DNA of 64,000 nt from Desulfurella acetivorans A63 (lineage in GTDB: Bacteria; Campylobacterota_A; Desulfurellia; Desulfurellales; Desulfurellaceae): assembly GCA_000517565.1 (NCBI GenBank), contig CP007051.1:372001-436000 (forward strand), read 5' to 3'. The notes under the pieces are model-generated. The model made no database searches and was not told the origin of the DNA. It was given only the letters and a program-made list of their open reading frames with translations. Numbering within the stretch: the stretch's first letter is position 1; every line of letters begins with the position of its first letter. This document shows, piece by piece, positions 36,691 through 45,479 of this stretch. The translations under genes and the position numbers were made by a program.

Positions 36691-37086
36691 TTATCCTCCT
36701 TGCACTAGTTCTGTTAAAATAATGCTTGATTTTGGATGTAAAAATGCAATTAATGTGTTGTTTGAGCCTTGTTTTGGTTTTTCGTTAATCATTTTTACGC
36801 CTTTTTTCTTTAAGGATTCAATTTTTTGTTCTATATTATCACATTTATAGGCTATATGATGAATCCCAGGTCCTTTTGTTTCCAAGAATTTTTTTATTGG
36901 GCTATTGTCTGATATTGGTTCTAAAAATTCTAAATGAACGCCATTACAATCAAATTTGGCAATTCTTACACCTTGTTCTTCTACTGTTTCTTTGCCTAAG
37001 TAGTTAAAACCTAATATGTTTTTATAAATTTCTATGGCTTCATTTAAGTCATTTACAGCTATACCTATATGATCAATGCTTTTCAT
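36691..37086 (-). CDS. mce: Methylmalonyl-CoA epimerase
   Basis: Interconverts (S)- and (R)-methylmalonyl-CoA. The 131 residues form the two-repeat glyoxalase fold: DHIGIAVNDL at the start gives a metal-binding His (H6), HLEFLEPI the middle ligand, and GPGIHHIAYKCDNI the third. The ATG, four bases inside the MeaB gene, has GGAGG upstream. Its position between the mutase chaperone and the reductase confirms the pathway. Confidence 0.93.
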   Translation of the reverse strand: MKSIDHIGIAVNDLNEAIEIYKNILGFNYLGKETVEEQGVRIAKFDCNGVHLEFLEPISDNSPIKKFLETKGPGIHHIAYKCDNIEQKIESLKKKGVKMINEKPKQGSNNTLIAFLHPKSSIILTELVQGG

Positions 37087-38045
37087 ATTGCCTCCATTAT
37101 TTTGTCAATCACAGTGTAAAAATTCAACTCCTTGTTGTAAATTTTTTTTATGGTTGCTTTATCAAAAAAGCTTTTTATGTTTTGGTTTGATAAAATTTTG
37201 TCAATCATAGCTTTACTAAGTGTATCAATAAGCTCTGACTCTATAAAATACTGTCTTTTTTTAGCTAAATTGCTCGAGTTTTTGATGAAATTCAAGTAAT
37301 TTGATATTTCTTTTTTAAGTAAGTCTATACCACTCTCTTGAAAAGTGTTTGTAGCAATCGTTTTCAACACTGCTGGTTTGGGTTGTTTTTGACTTAAGTT
37401 TGCAATATCGGATATTTCTTTGAATAATTTTTGAGCAAAATCTAGATCTGCTTTGTTTATAACATATATATCTGCAATTTCTACTACACCTGCTTTCATG
37501 GCCTGAATTTCATCACCAAAACCAGGTGCAAATATAAGTACAACGCAATCTGCAACTTTTACAACGTCAATTTCGCTTTGACCAACGCCCACTGTTTCTA
37601 CAATAATTATATCAAAACCTGCTGCATCTAAAACCTTAATGGCATCTTTTGTAGCTTGAGATAAACCACCAAGCGCACCGCGTGAAGCCATTGATCGTAT
37701 ATATACAAATGGGTCAGTGGTGTGGCTTTGCATTCTTATACGATCGCCAAGTAAAGCTCCTTTTGTAAATGGACTGCTTGGGTCTATTGCTAAAACCGCA
37801 ACGCTTTTGTTATCATTTCTAAAAGCTTTGATTAATTTGTCTGTAATTGTAGATTTACCAGCACCAGGTGAGCCAGTAATTCCAATAATACTTGCTTTTC
37901 CGGTATAGGGAAATATTAATTTTAAAAAAGGTTTTTTTATTTTATACTCAGAGTTTTCAATAAAACTTATGGCTTTTGCTATATAGCGTATTTGTTTATT
38001 TAAAATACCATCAACCAATTTTTGAATTTCTTGATTTTGATTCAT
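37083..38045 (-). CDS. meaB: MeaB-type GTPase chaperone of methylmalonyl-CoA mutase
   Basis: Protects and reloads the B12 mutase with cofactor. I place the start at ATG 38045, giving 320 residues beginning [13 protein letters not shown]; an in-frame start 15 codons upstream is possible but lacks support. P-loop [11 protein letters not shown] is at 55-65, ETVGVGQSE is the G3 region, and NKAD is the base-specificity motif. It overlaps the cobalamin-binding subunit gene by 35 bases, so translation is coupled to it. Confidence 0.92.
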   Translation of the reverse strand: MNQNQEIQKLVDGILNKQIRYIAKAISFIENSEYKIKKPFLKLIFPYTGKASIIGITGSPGAGKSTITDKLIKAFRNDNKSVAVLAIDPSSPFTKGALLGDRIRMQSHTTDPFVYIRSMASRGALGGLSQATKDAIKVLDAAGFDIIIVETVGVGQSEIDVVKVADCVVLIFAPGFGDEIQAMKAGVVEIADIYVINKADLDFAQKLFKEISDIANLSQKQPKPAVLKTIATNTFQESGIDLLKKEISNYLNFIKNSSNLAKKRQYFIESELIDTLSKAMIDKILSNQNIKSFFDKATIKKIYNKELNFYTVIDKIMEAI

Positions 38046-38421
38046 TTTCAATAAAATCCACAATTGTTTTAATAGATGTACCTGGGCCAAAAATTGCTCT
38101 AATGCCTTTTGATTTTAAAAATTCGATATCGGAATTTGGGATAACACCGCCCCCAAAAACAATTATATCATCTGCACCAACATTGTGCAGCTCTTCTACG
38201 ACTTTTGGAAATAATTCATTATGAGCACCACTTAGCAAACTCAAACCTACAAAATCCACGTCTTCTTGGACCGCTGCAAGCGCAATTTGTTTTGGTGTTT
38301 GTCTTATGCCAGTGTAAATTACTTCATAGCCATTTTCCTGTAAAGCCCTTGCAATAAATTTTGCACCTCTATCATGGCCATCAAGACCTGGTTTTGCTAT
38401 TAAAATTCTAATTTTTCGCAT
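38011..38421 (-). CDS. Methylmalonyl-CoA mutase, cobalamin-binding subunit
   Basis: The 136 residues form a B12-binding Rossmann domain. DGHDRG (14-19) is the DxHxxG motif with H16 as lower ligand of cobalt; the SLLSGAH and GGGVIPNSD blocks line the nucleotide tail. Here the domain is a separate protein rather than the C-terminus of the mutase chain, as in archaeal and many bacterial enzymes. GGAGG lies upstream of the ATG, ten bases after the catalytic subunit gene. Confidence 0.94.
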   Translation of the reverse strand: MRKIRILIAKPGLDGHDRGAKFIARALQENGYEVIYTGIRQTPKQIALAAVQEDVDFVGLSLLSGAHNELFPKVVEELHNVGADDIIVFGGGVIPNSDIEFLKSKGIRAIFGPGTSIKTIVDFIENESKSRNSKIG

Positions 38422-38431
38422 TTTGCCTCCA

Positions 38432-40081
38432 TTAAATTATCACGCTTTCTTTGTACTCACCAAATTCCTGTCTTAGTGTATCTGCAATTTCTTGCAATGT
38501 AGCATAATTCTCAACGCACTCTATAACAACTGGCATTATGTTTTGATCAGATCTGGCAGCTTCTTTTAATAGATTTAAACTTTTTAATACTTTTTCGTTA
38601 TCTCTTTGAGACTTAATTCTTTGAAGATTTTTTATTTGTTCAAATCTTAGCGAAGGATCAACTTTAAGTAAATCTTTTGGTGGTTCTTCTTCAATTTGGA
38701 AACTATTTACACCTACAATAATTCTTTCTTTATTTTCAATATCCATCTGGTATTGGTAAGCTGAATCTTGAATTTCTTTTTGTACAAAACCCTGTTCAAT
38801 GGCAGCTACCATACCACCAAGTTCGTCGATTTTATTTATATATTCCCATGCTTTTTCTTCTATCGTATCTGTTAGGCTTTCTATATAATATGATCCGCCA
38901 AGCGGATCAACAACATTTGCAACACCTGACTCATAAGCTATTATTTGCTGGGTCCTTAAGGCTATTCGAACGGATTTTTCAGTAGGCAAAGCAAGGGCTT
39001 CATCCATAGAATTTGTATGAAGGCTTTGCGTACCACCAAGTACGGCTGCAAGTGCTTGAAGTGTCACTCTTATGATGTTGTTTTCTGGCTGTTGAGCGGT
39101 AAGTGTTGAACCGCCTGTTTGTGTGTGAAATCTTAACATTTGCGACCTTTCATTTTTTGCATGAAAGCGTTCTTTCATGATTTTTGCCCACATGCGCCTT
39201 GCAGCTCTAAATTTCGCTACTTCTTCTAAAATATCGTTGTGTGCATTAAAAAAAAACGATAGCCTTCCAGCAAAATCATCTACATTTAAACCTTTTTCAA
39301 TAGCACTTTTAACATATTCAATACCATTTGCCAATGTAAAAGCTACTTCTTGGACAGCTGTTGAGCCTGCTTCTCTTATGTGATAGCCAGAAATACTTAT
39401 GGTATTCCATTTTGGTACTTCTTTTGAGCAGTACTCAAAAATGTCTGTGATTATTCGCATTGAAGGTTTTGGTGGATAAATATATGTACCGCGTGCAATA
39501 TATTCTTTTAGGATATCATTTTGGATAGTACCGCGCAAAAGTTTTTTATCCACACCTTGCTTTTTGCCTACAACTATATACATAGCAAGCAATATAAAAG
39601 CTGTAGCGTTAATTGTCATAGATGTTGACACTTTATCAAGTGGAATATCTTTAAACAAAGTTTCCATGTCATCTATTGTGTCTATAGCTACACCAACCTT
39701 ACCAACCTCTCCTTCGCTCATAGGAGAGTCTGAGTCATAACCAATCTGTGTAGGCAAATCAAATGCAACAGATAAGCCTGTTTGGCCTTGCTTTAATAAA
39801 TATTTATAACGTTCATTTGATTCTTTTGCTGTACCAAAACCAGCGTATTGTCGCATTGTCCAAAACTGGCCCCTATACATGGTAGGATATGGTCCTCTTG
39901 TAAAAGGATACTGACCAGGATACGATAAGTTTTGTTCATAATCTTTTACATCACAATCTGTATATAAATCTTTCACATCAAGATAAGAGCTTGTTTTAAA
40001 CCTTTCTTTTCTTGTGGGGTTTTTTTTGATGTAAGGTATTAAGGTTTTTTCTTGCCAGTTTTTGTAGCCATTTTCGCTCAT
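38432..40081 (-). CDS. Methylmalonyl-CoA mutase, catalytic subunit
   Basis: Rearranges (R)-methylmalonyl-CoA to succinyl-CoA by a radical mechanism. The 549 residues are the TIM-barrel subunit only: [28 protein letters not shown] is the substrate-channel signature, [11 protein letters not shown] and [24 protein letters not shown] follow. The first gene of the operon, with AAGGAGG before the ATG. The enzyme needs the small B12 subunit encoded next. Together with the carboxylase at 23-26 kb it completes propionate conversion to succinyl-CoA. Confidence 0.96.
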   Translation of the reverse strand: MSENGYKNWQEKTLIPYIKKNPTRKERFKTSSYLDVKDLYTDCDVKDYEQNLSYPGQYPFTRGPYPTMYRGQFWTMRQYAGFGTAKESNERYKYLLKQGQTGLSVAFDLPTQIGYDSDSPMSEGEVGKVGVAIDTIDDMETLFKDIPLDKVSTSMTINATAFILLAMYIVVGKKQGVDKKLLRGTIQNDILKEYIARGTYIYPPKPSMRIITDIFEYCSKEVPKWNTISISGYHIREAGSTAVQEVAFTLANGIEYVKSAIEKGLNVDDFAGRLSFFFNAHNDILEEVAKFRAARRMWAKIMKERFHAKNERSQMLRFHTQTGGSTLTAQQPENNIIRVTLQALAAVLGGTQSLHTNSMDEALALPTEKSVRIALRTQQIIAYESGVANVVDPLGGSYYIESLTDTIEEKAWEYINKIDELGGMVAAIEQGFVQKEIQDSAYQYQMDIENKERIIVGVNSFQIEEEPPKDLLKVDPSLRFEQIKNLQRIKSQRDNEKVLKSLNLLKEAARSDQNIMPVVIECVENYATLQEIADTLRQEFGEYKESVII

Positions 40082-40113
40082 CTTGAATCCTCCTTTTTTA
40101 ATGCTTGCACTAA

Positions 40114-40141
40114 ATTATATACTTAACGTTGAAAAAGTAAA
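40114..40141 (-). promoter_or_regulatory. Promoter of the methylmalonyl operon
   Basis: On the minus strand TTTACT (40141-40136), 16 bases, TATAAT (40119-40114), about 33 bases before the mutase start. Confidence 0.55.
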
Positions 40142-40220
40142 CTAAATTTTAACATATATTTTAATTATGCGAAAATTAAAAAAGTTAACAAAATTATTAT
40201 AAAGTGATAAACTTACACAA

Positions 40221-40248
40221 TTGACAATAGCTACAAAATGTATATATT
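40221..40248 (+). promoter_or_regulatory. Promoter of grx-paaK-ACT
   Basis: TTGACA (40221-40226), 16 bases, TATATT (40243-40248), followed by AAGGAGG and the glutaredoxin gene. Confidence 0.6.
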
Positions 40249-40275
40249 CTAAAACAAAAAAGGAGGTATTTAAGT

Positions 40276-40548
40276 ATGGATAGTACTCAAAAAGATACAA
40301 TAAAAAAACAACCACGCGTAGTTGTTTTTTCTACTCCAAGCTGTCCTTGGTGTACAAGGGTAAAGGACTATTTAAGGAAAAACAGTATTAATTTTAAAGA
40401 TGTAGATGTTTCAAGAGATAGAAAAGCAGCGGAGGATATGGTGAGAATGACAGGTCAAACCGGTGTGCCGGTGGTACTTATCGGTTCAAGGGCTATTGTA
40501 GGTTTTGATAAAGCAAAAATTGATAAACTTTTAGGGTTGTCTTCATGA
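40276..40548 (+). CDS. Glutaredoxin-family protein
   Basis: Small thiol-disulfide oxidoreductase of 90 residues. The active site CPWC is at 23-26 and TGVPVVLIG gives the cis-proline substrate-binding loop. The spacing and length match NrdH/glutaredoxin-like proteins. The unusual feature is the Trp within the CxxC, where classical glutaredoxins have Tyr. It overlaps paaK by four bases, but a functional link with that ligase is not established. Confidence 0.85.
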   Translation: MDSTQKDTIKKQPRVVVFSTPSCPWCTRVKDYLRKNSINFKDVDVSRDRKAAEDMVRMTGQTGVPVVLIGSRAIVGFDKAKIDKLLGLSS

Positions 40549-41840
40549 TATATGATGATGAAATTGAAACTCTACCAAGAGAAGCCCTAGAAGCTCTGCA
40601 ATTTAAAAGACTTCAGCAAACACTTGAGCGGGTATACGCTCTTGTGCCTTTTTACAAAGAAGCATTTAAAAAAGCAAATATTTTACCAGAAGATATAAAA
40701 TCTCTAAAAGATTTACATAAATTACCATTTACCACTAAAGATGATTTGAGAGAAAGCTATCCTTATGGTATGTTTAGTATGCCTATTAACAAAATCGTTC
40801 GCATACATGCATCAAGTGGAACAACGGGTAAACCTACTGTTGTTGGTTATTCAAAAGCTGATATTGAAGAATGGGCTCAATTGATGGCTAGATCTTTTGT
40901 TGCTTGCGGTGTAACGGATAAAGATATTATACAAAATGCTTATGGCTACGGTTTGTTTACAGGGGGATTAGGCGCCCACTACGGTGCAGAAAAATTAGGC
41001 GCAGCAGTAATTCCTATATCTGGAGGCAATACCAAAAAGCAAATTATGATTATGGTGGATTTTAAGTCAACTGTTCTAACAGCTACACCTTCTTATGCCC
41101 AGCTTCTTGCAGATACAATAGAAGAAATGGGTTTACTTGATAAAATAAATTTAAGAGTAGGCGTTTTTGGGGCTGAACCCTGGAGTGAAAATATGCGTCA
41201 AAAATTAGAAGAAAAACTCCGAATAAACGCTATGGATATATATGGTCTAAGCGAGATAATGGGTCCTGGTGTAGCAATTGAGTGTGAAGCTAAAGAAGGC
41301 TTGCATATTTGGGAAGATGCATTTATACCAGAAATAATAGATCCCCAAACACTAGAACCATTAGAAGATGGTCAGGAAGGGGAACTTGTTATTACAACTA
41401 TAAAAAAACAGGCTATGCCACTAATAAGATATAGAACAAAAGATATTACAAGAATTATAAAAGAACCATGCAAGTGTGGCAGGACCCATAGGCGAATACA
41501 AAAAATATTAGGCAGAAGCGATGATATGTTAATTATAAGAGGTGTAAATGTATTTCCAAGCCAGATAGAATCAGTTTTGATGGAAATTGAAGGACTTGCA
41601 CCTCACTATCAGTTGATTGTGGATAGAGTTAATAATTTGGATACGCTTGAAGTGCAAGTAGAAGTTGATAGCAAGGTTTTTTCTGATGAAATCAAAAGGC
41701 TTCAAAGTTTACAAAATCAAATTCAAAAGGATATAAAGGATCTTTTAGGTATTACAACAAAAGTTACACTTGTTGAGCCAAGGACTATACAGCGCAGCGA
41801 AGGTAAAGCCAAGCGTGTAATAGATAAAAGAAAAATATAG
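40545..41840 (+). CDS. paaK: Phenylacetate-CoA ligase family enzyme
   Basis: Adenylate-forming ligase that makes an aryl- or acyl-CoA from the acid, ATP and CoA. The 431 residues have the P-loop [10 protein letters not shown] near 88, [12 protein letters not shown] near 230 and [12 protein letters not shown] near 330, in the order typical of PaaK. An ACT-domain gene follows 10 bases later, a pairing seen in many anaerobes that oxidise aromatic amino acids. The true substrate may be phenylacetate or another arylacetate from amino-acid breakdown. Confidence 0.9.
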   Translation: MIYDDEIETLPREALEALQFKRLQQTLERVYALVPFYKEAFKKANILPEDIKSLKDLHKLPFTTKDDLRESYPYGMFSMPINKIVRIHASSGTTGKPTVVGYSKADIEEWAQLMARSFVACGVTDKDIIQNAYGYGLFTGGLGAHYGAEKLGAAVIPISGGNTKKQIMIMVDFKSTVLTATPSYAQLLADTIEEMGLLDKINLRVGVFGAEPWSENMRQKLEEKLRINAMDIYGLSEIMGPGVAIECEAKEGLHIWEDAFIPEIIDPQTLEPLEDGQEGELVITTIKKQAMPLIRYRTKDITRIIKEPCKCGRTHRRIQKILGRSDDMLIIRGVNVFPSQIESVLMEIEGLAPHYQLIVDRVNNLDTLEVQVEVDSKVFSDEIKRLQSLQNQIQKDIKDLLGITTKVTLVEPRTIQRSEGKAKRVIDKRKI

Positions 41841-41850
41841 AGGCAAGCTA

Positions 41851-42288
41851 ATGAAAAGATTAAATCAAATTTCCGTTTTTGTTGAAAACAAACCTGGCAG
41901 ATTACTGGATGTAGTTGAGGTATTGGGTAATAATAACATTGATATAAAGGCCATAAGCCTTGCAGATTCATCGGATTTTGGCATAGTAAGATTTATTTGC
42001 GAAGACCCGAAGTTTGCTCATGAAATACTTACCAAAAATGGTTTTACTGCAAGCCTAACCGAAGTTTTGGCTATAGCTATAAGCGATAGGCCAGGATCGC
42101 TTGCAAAAGTGTTAAAATCTTTCAAAGAAAGCAATATTAACATAGAGTATATGTATGGGTTTTCTGCAAAAATAAAAGATTATGCTGTGATGATAATAAA
42201 AGTTTCTGATTTAGAAGAAACTATAAAATGTTGTATTGCAAATAACATACAAATATTATCGCAAAGCGATATTAAAAGCATTGTATGA
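41851..42288 (+). CDS. Double ACT-domain protein
   Basis: The 145 residues are two ACT domains in tandem (about 4-70 and 73-140), each beginning with the pattern of a ligand-binding ACT fold: ISVFVENKPGRLLDVVEVL and ALAIAISDRPGSLAKVLKSF. No catalytic domain is attached. It probably binds an amino acid and regulates the neighbouring ligase or a related pathway. It ends just before the 6S RNA promoter. Confidence 0.85.
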   Translation: MKRLNQISVFVENKPGRLLDVVEVLGNNNIDIKAISLADSSDFGIVRFICEDPKFAHEILTKNGFTASLTEVLAIAISDRPGSLAKVLKSFKESNINIEYMYGFSAKIKDYAVMIIKVSDLEETIKCCIANNIQILSQSDIKSIV

Positions 42289-42290
42289 TG

Positions 42291-42318
42291 TTGAAATTTC
42301 TATTATTTTTGGTATAAT
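42291..42318 (+). promoter_or_regulatory. Promoter of 6S RNA-ygfA
   Basis: TTGAAA (42291-42296), 16 bases, TATAAT (42313-42318). Transcription should begin near 42325. Confidence 0.6.
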
Positions 42319-42329
42319 AGGTTTAGGTT

Positions 42330-42530
42330 TTAGTTTAATTTAAATTGGCCTTGGGTGTTCGTGATGCAATTTTTCCTTAGAGCCAACACCTAACAATGGG
42401 GGGCCAGTATCAGGTAGCCTTATGGCGCTTGAAAAAGTGCCGTGAAAGGCTATTCTCGAGGTACCCACTTATCATTGCTAGGTTCTAGGAAAATTCCGCA
42501 CACGGCACCTTAGGCTTTAATATAAATTTT
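42330..42530 (+). ncRNA. ssrS: 6S RNA (SsrS)
   Basis: A rod-like RNA that would bind RNA polymerase. The closing stem pairs GCCTTGGGTG (42348-42357) with CACCTTAGGC (42506-42515), extended by AT-rich flanks. Inside, CCTTAGAGCC (42375-42384) pairs with GGTTCTAGG (42481-42489), TAGCCT (42415-42420) with AGGCTA (42447-42452), and the apical hairpin is GGCGCTT with AAGTGCC around GAAA (42424-42441). GGTGTTCGTG after the closing stem is typical of 6S. The next gene is ygfA, its classic neighbour. End points are approximate. Confidence 0.85.
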
Positions 42531-42543
42531 AAAGAAGTTTGTA

Positions 42544-43098
42544 ATGGAAGTTTATAAATATACAAAAAAACAATTAAGGCGTGATGCTTTAAACGAAAGA
42601 AGACTCTATTCTAAAAAATTCGTATTATCAAAAAGTCAAATCATATCGAAAAAGTTAGCGGATTTTCTTAAAAATAAGCGTATTAAAAATGTAGTTTCAT
42701 ATAATCCTATAAATAATGAAGTTCAACCAAACTTTTTCATAATAGGCAATAGCTTTAATATATTTTTTACAAAAATGGAAGGAAAGTTTCTACGTATTGC
42801 TAAATCAAAAAGTTTTAAAAAAGGTAAATTTTCTGTTTTAGAGCCATTTTGTGGTATTTTTGCATTTAAAAAAAACATTGATTGTTTTATTGTTCCTGCC
42901 CTGGCAGTCGATAAAAGAGGTTATAGAGTGGGATATGGTTTGGGTTTTTACGATAAATTACTTAAAAATTCAAAAGCTTTAAAAGTAGGTGTATGTTTTG
43001 ATTTTCAAGTTAAAAATTTTTATATTCAAGAAGATGATTTCGATGTTTCTCTTGATTACATAATTACTGAAAAAAGAATTTTAAAGTGTAGGAGATAG
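42544..43098 (+). CDS. ygfA: 5-formyltetrahydrofolate cyclo-ligase
   Basis: Recycles 5-formyl-THF to 5,10-methenyl-THF with ATP. The 184 residues have the basic N-terminal helix KKQLRRDALNERR, the variable middle part, and the signature VPALAVDKRGYRVGYGLGFYDKLL. The ATG is 14 bases or so after the 6S RNA 3' end, with no terminator between, so the 6S precursor probably continues into this gene. rny follows after two bases. Confidence 0.9.
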   Translation: MEVYKYTKKQLRRDALNERRLYSKKFVLSKSQIISKKLADFLKNKRIKNVVSYNPINNEVQPNFFIIGNSFNIFFTKMEGKFLRIAKSKSFKKGKFSVLEPFCGIFAFKKNIDCFIVPALAVDKRGYRVGYGLGFYDKLLKNSKALKVGVCFDFQVKNFYIQEDDFDVSLDYIITEKRILKCRR

Positions 43099-43100
43099 GT

Positions 43101-44654
43101 ATGTCAATGATATTATTTAGTGTTTTAACATTAATATTAGGTCTTTTAATAGGTTATCTTGGTGTTTATTTTCTGCAAATCAAAAAAAAGGAGTATTTAA
43201 AACAAAAAGCTGAGGATATAATCAAAAATGCAGAAATTGAAAAAGATAACATGTTAAAGAAAGCCGAAATTGATATTAAAGATTATACACTTACAGCAAA
43301 AAACCAGATTGATGAAGAAATCAGAGAAAAAAGAAAAGAAATTCAAAAATGGGAAAAAAGACTTCAAATGAAAGAAGAGACTTTAGACAAAAAACAACTT
43401 CAACTTGATAGTAAACAGGAACAGTTAAATAAAAAATTGGAAGAACTTAAAGAAAAAGAGCAATTTTTAGACGAGGAAAGTGCTAAACTTACAAGTTTAC
43501 TCGAAGAACAAAAAAGAAAAATTGAAGAAATTGCTAGAATGACTACTGAAGATGCTAAAGAATACCTTATCAAACAAATTGAAGATGTTGCAAAAAAAGA
43601 AGCTGTTGTAAGACTTAGAGAAATCGAAGAAGAAGTTAATGAAAATGCAAAAAAAATTTCGCAGAAAATACTAAGCCTTACCATGGAAAAGATGGCAAGC
43701 ACGTTTGTAATGGAAAAAACAATATCTACTGTTAGTTTGCCAAATGATGAGATGAAAGGAAGAATTATAGGCAGAGAAGGCAGAAATATTAGGTCCTTTG
43801 AAAAAGAAACCGGTGTAGATTTAATCATCGATGATACTCCAGAAGTTGTTGTAATATCAAGTTTTGATCCAAAGAAAAGAGAAATTGCTAAAGTTGCTTT
43901 AGAAAAGTTGATACAGGATGGTAGAATTCACCCGGCTCGCATAGAAGAAGTTGTTGAAAAAGTTAAACAGGAGCTAGAACAGGAAGCTATTGAAGAGGTT
44001 AAATCTTTAATATTCGATTTAGGTATAGAAAATTTACATCCAGAGATTATTAAGCATTTGTCAATGTTAAAATATAGGACGAGCTATACGCAAAATGTTT
44101 TACAACATTCTGTGGAGGTAGCCTACATGGCTGGGATTATGGCAGCCGAGCTTGGGCTTAATATAAAATTAGCTAAAAGGGCAGGTCTTTTGCATGATAT
44201 AGGAAAATCTACGGATCAAGAAATGGAAGGCTCACATACAACAATTGGGGCAGAAATAGCAAGAAAGTACGGAGAAAATGAGTATGTTATAAATGCTATT
44301 ATGTCTCATCATGGTGAGGTAGAGCCCAACTGTGTTGAAAGTGTTCTTGTTTCAATTGCTGATACTTTGAGCGCAGCAAGACCCGGTGCTAGAATGGAAG
44401 TACTTGAAAACTATATTAAGCGATTGGAAGAATTGGAAAAAATTGCTAAAAAATACAAGAATGTCAAAAATGCATATGCAATTCAAGCTGGCAGAGAGCT
44501 AAGAGTTATAATTGAAGATCAATTTACAAGCGATAATGATGCTTATCTTGTCGCAAAAGAGATTGCAGAAGAAATAAAAGAAAACATGACTTATACTGGA
44601 CAGGTTAAAGTAGTAACAATTAGAGAATTAAGGGCTGTTGAGTATGCAAACTGA
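43101..44654 (+). CDS. rny: Ribonuclease Y
   Basis: Membrane-bound endoribonuclease that starts mRNA decay. The 517 residues show one N-terminal membrane helix (about 5-24), a long Lys/Glu-rich coiled coil (about 30-190), a KH domain (GRIIGREGRNIRSFEKETGVDLIIDD near 218), and an HD domain with LLHDIGKS and SHHGEVEP. Full length. GGAGATAGGT precedes the first of two ATG codons. The ymdB gene overlaps its end, the usual arrangement. Confidence 0.95.
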   Translation: MSMILFSVLTLILGLLIGYLGVYFLQIKKKEYLKQKAEDIIKNAEIEKDNMLKKAEIDIKDYTLTAKNQIDEEIREKRKEIQKWEKRLQMKEETLDKKQLQLDSKQEQLNKKLEELKEKEQFLDEESAKLTSLLEEQKRKIEEIARMTTEDAKEYLIKQIEDVAKKEAVVRLREIEEEVNENAKKISQKILSLTMEKMASTFVMEKTISTVSLPNDEMKGRIIGREGRNIRSFEKETGVDLIIDDTPEVVVISSFDPKKREIAKVALEKLIQDGRIHPARIEEVVEKVKQELEQEAIEEVKSLIFDLGIENLHPEIIKHLSMLKYRTSYTQNVLQHSVEVAYMAGIMAAELGLNIKLAKRAGLLHDIGKSTDQEMEGSHTTIGAEIARKYGENEYVINAIMSHHGEVEPNCVESVLVSIADTLSAARPGARMEVLENYIKRLEELEKIAKKYKNVKNAYAIQAGRELRVIIEDQFTSDNDAYLVAKEIAEEIKENMTYTGQVKVVTIRELRAVEYAN

Positions 44655-45420
44655 GTTTTTGCGCATTTTGTTTGTAGGCGATATAGTGGGGGATGTAGGA
44701 AGAAAAATTGTTATAGATAAACTGGATTTTCTCAAAGAAAAATACGCTTACGATGTAGCTATAGCAAATATAGAAAATTTAGCAGGCGGTTTTGGGATAA
44801 CAAAAGAAACGTATGATGCTATAGAACCTTACTTTGATGCATTTACTACAGGTAATCATGTTTGGGATAAAAAGGATTTTCTTATTAATATTGATAGTAT
44901 GAATAAAGTTGCAAGGCCTTTTAATATGCCAAATACAAAAGGAAAACCTTACGTAATTGTAGAAAAAAATTATACACAGGTTTTGGTTGCTACGTTTTTA
45001 GGTAGAATTTTTATGAATCCTGTTGAAAATCCATTTATTTTATTAAATCAATTAATTAGGGAAGATTTACCTACAATAAAGATTATTGATTTTCATGCGG
45101 AAGCAACAAGCGAAAAACAGGCATTTGGCTGGTTTTGTGATGGTAAAGTTAGCGCATGTCTTGGAACACATACGCATGTGCAGACAAATGATGAAAAAAT
45201 TTTACCGGGTGGTACAGCATATATTACAGATGTAGGTTTAACAGGATGCCATGGCGGTGTTATTGGCTTTAAAAAGCAAGCTATAATCGAAAAGTTTATA
45301 ACTTATATGCCAACAAAATTTGATGTGTGCAAGGAGGATTTGAGGCTAAATGCCTGTATTGTTGATATTAATGTTTATACAGGCAAAGCACTGAATATAG
45401 AAAAAATAAATGAAGCTTAG
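44644..45420 (+). CDS. ymdB: YmdB-type metallophosphoesterase (TIGR00282)
   Basis: Phosphodiesterase of 258 residues that in Bacillus acts on cyclic nucleotides and affects late developmental choices. Metal-site motifs: GDIVGDVG near the N-terminus, NIENLAGG, TGNHVWD, DFHAEATSEK and LGTHTHVQT. I chose ATG 44644, which lies inside the rny stop region; an in-frame TTG two codons earlier is less likely. It is the last gene of the 6S-ygfA-rny unit, as the next promoter begins two bases after its stop. Confidence 0.9.
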   Translation: MQTEFLRILFVGDIVGDVGRKIVIDKLDFLKEKYAYDVAIANIENLAGGFGITKETYDAIEPYFDAFTTGNHVWDKKDFLINIDSMNKVARPFNMPNTKGKPYVIVEKNYTQVLVATFLGRIFMNPVENPFILLNQLIREDLPTIKIIDFHAEATSEKQAFGWFCDGKVSACLGTHTHVQTNDEKILPGGTAYITDVGLTGCHGGVIGFKKQAIIEKFITYMPTKFDVCKEDLRLNACIVDINVYTGKALNIEKINEA

Positions 45421-45422
45421 TC

Positions 45423-45458
45423 TTGACAAACACATTGGTTAGTAATATACTAACCAAT
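45423..45458 (+). promoter_or_regulatory. Promoter with 25-base operator palindrome, homocysteine operon
   Basis: TTGACA (45423-45428), 17 bases, TATACT (45446-45451). Across the spacer and -10 box lies a perfect palindrome with 11-base arms ATTGGTTAGTA (45434-45444) and TACTAACCAAT (45448-45458) around ATA. A dimeric repressor bound here would block RNA polymerase. The regulator is not known; an ArsR-type SahR-like factor sensing S-adenosylhomocysteine is one possibility for a methionine-pathway operon. Confidence 0.8.
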
Positions 45459-45479
45459 TATTATTCAAGGAGGTGTCCT

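Noticed and set aside
40159-40181. TTTTAATT and AATTAAAA inverted repeat between the mutase and glutaredoxin promoters
   Set aside because: The region is almost pure A and T, where 8-base arms arise easily; I see no other support for an operator.
45423-45479. N-terminal extension of the homocysteine protein from TTG 45423
   Set aside because: The TTG is the first part of the -35 box, the stretch contains the operator and the -10 box, and GTG 45480 has AAGGAGGTG at the right distance.
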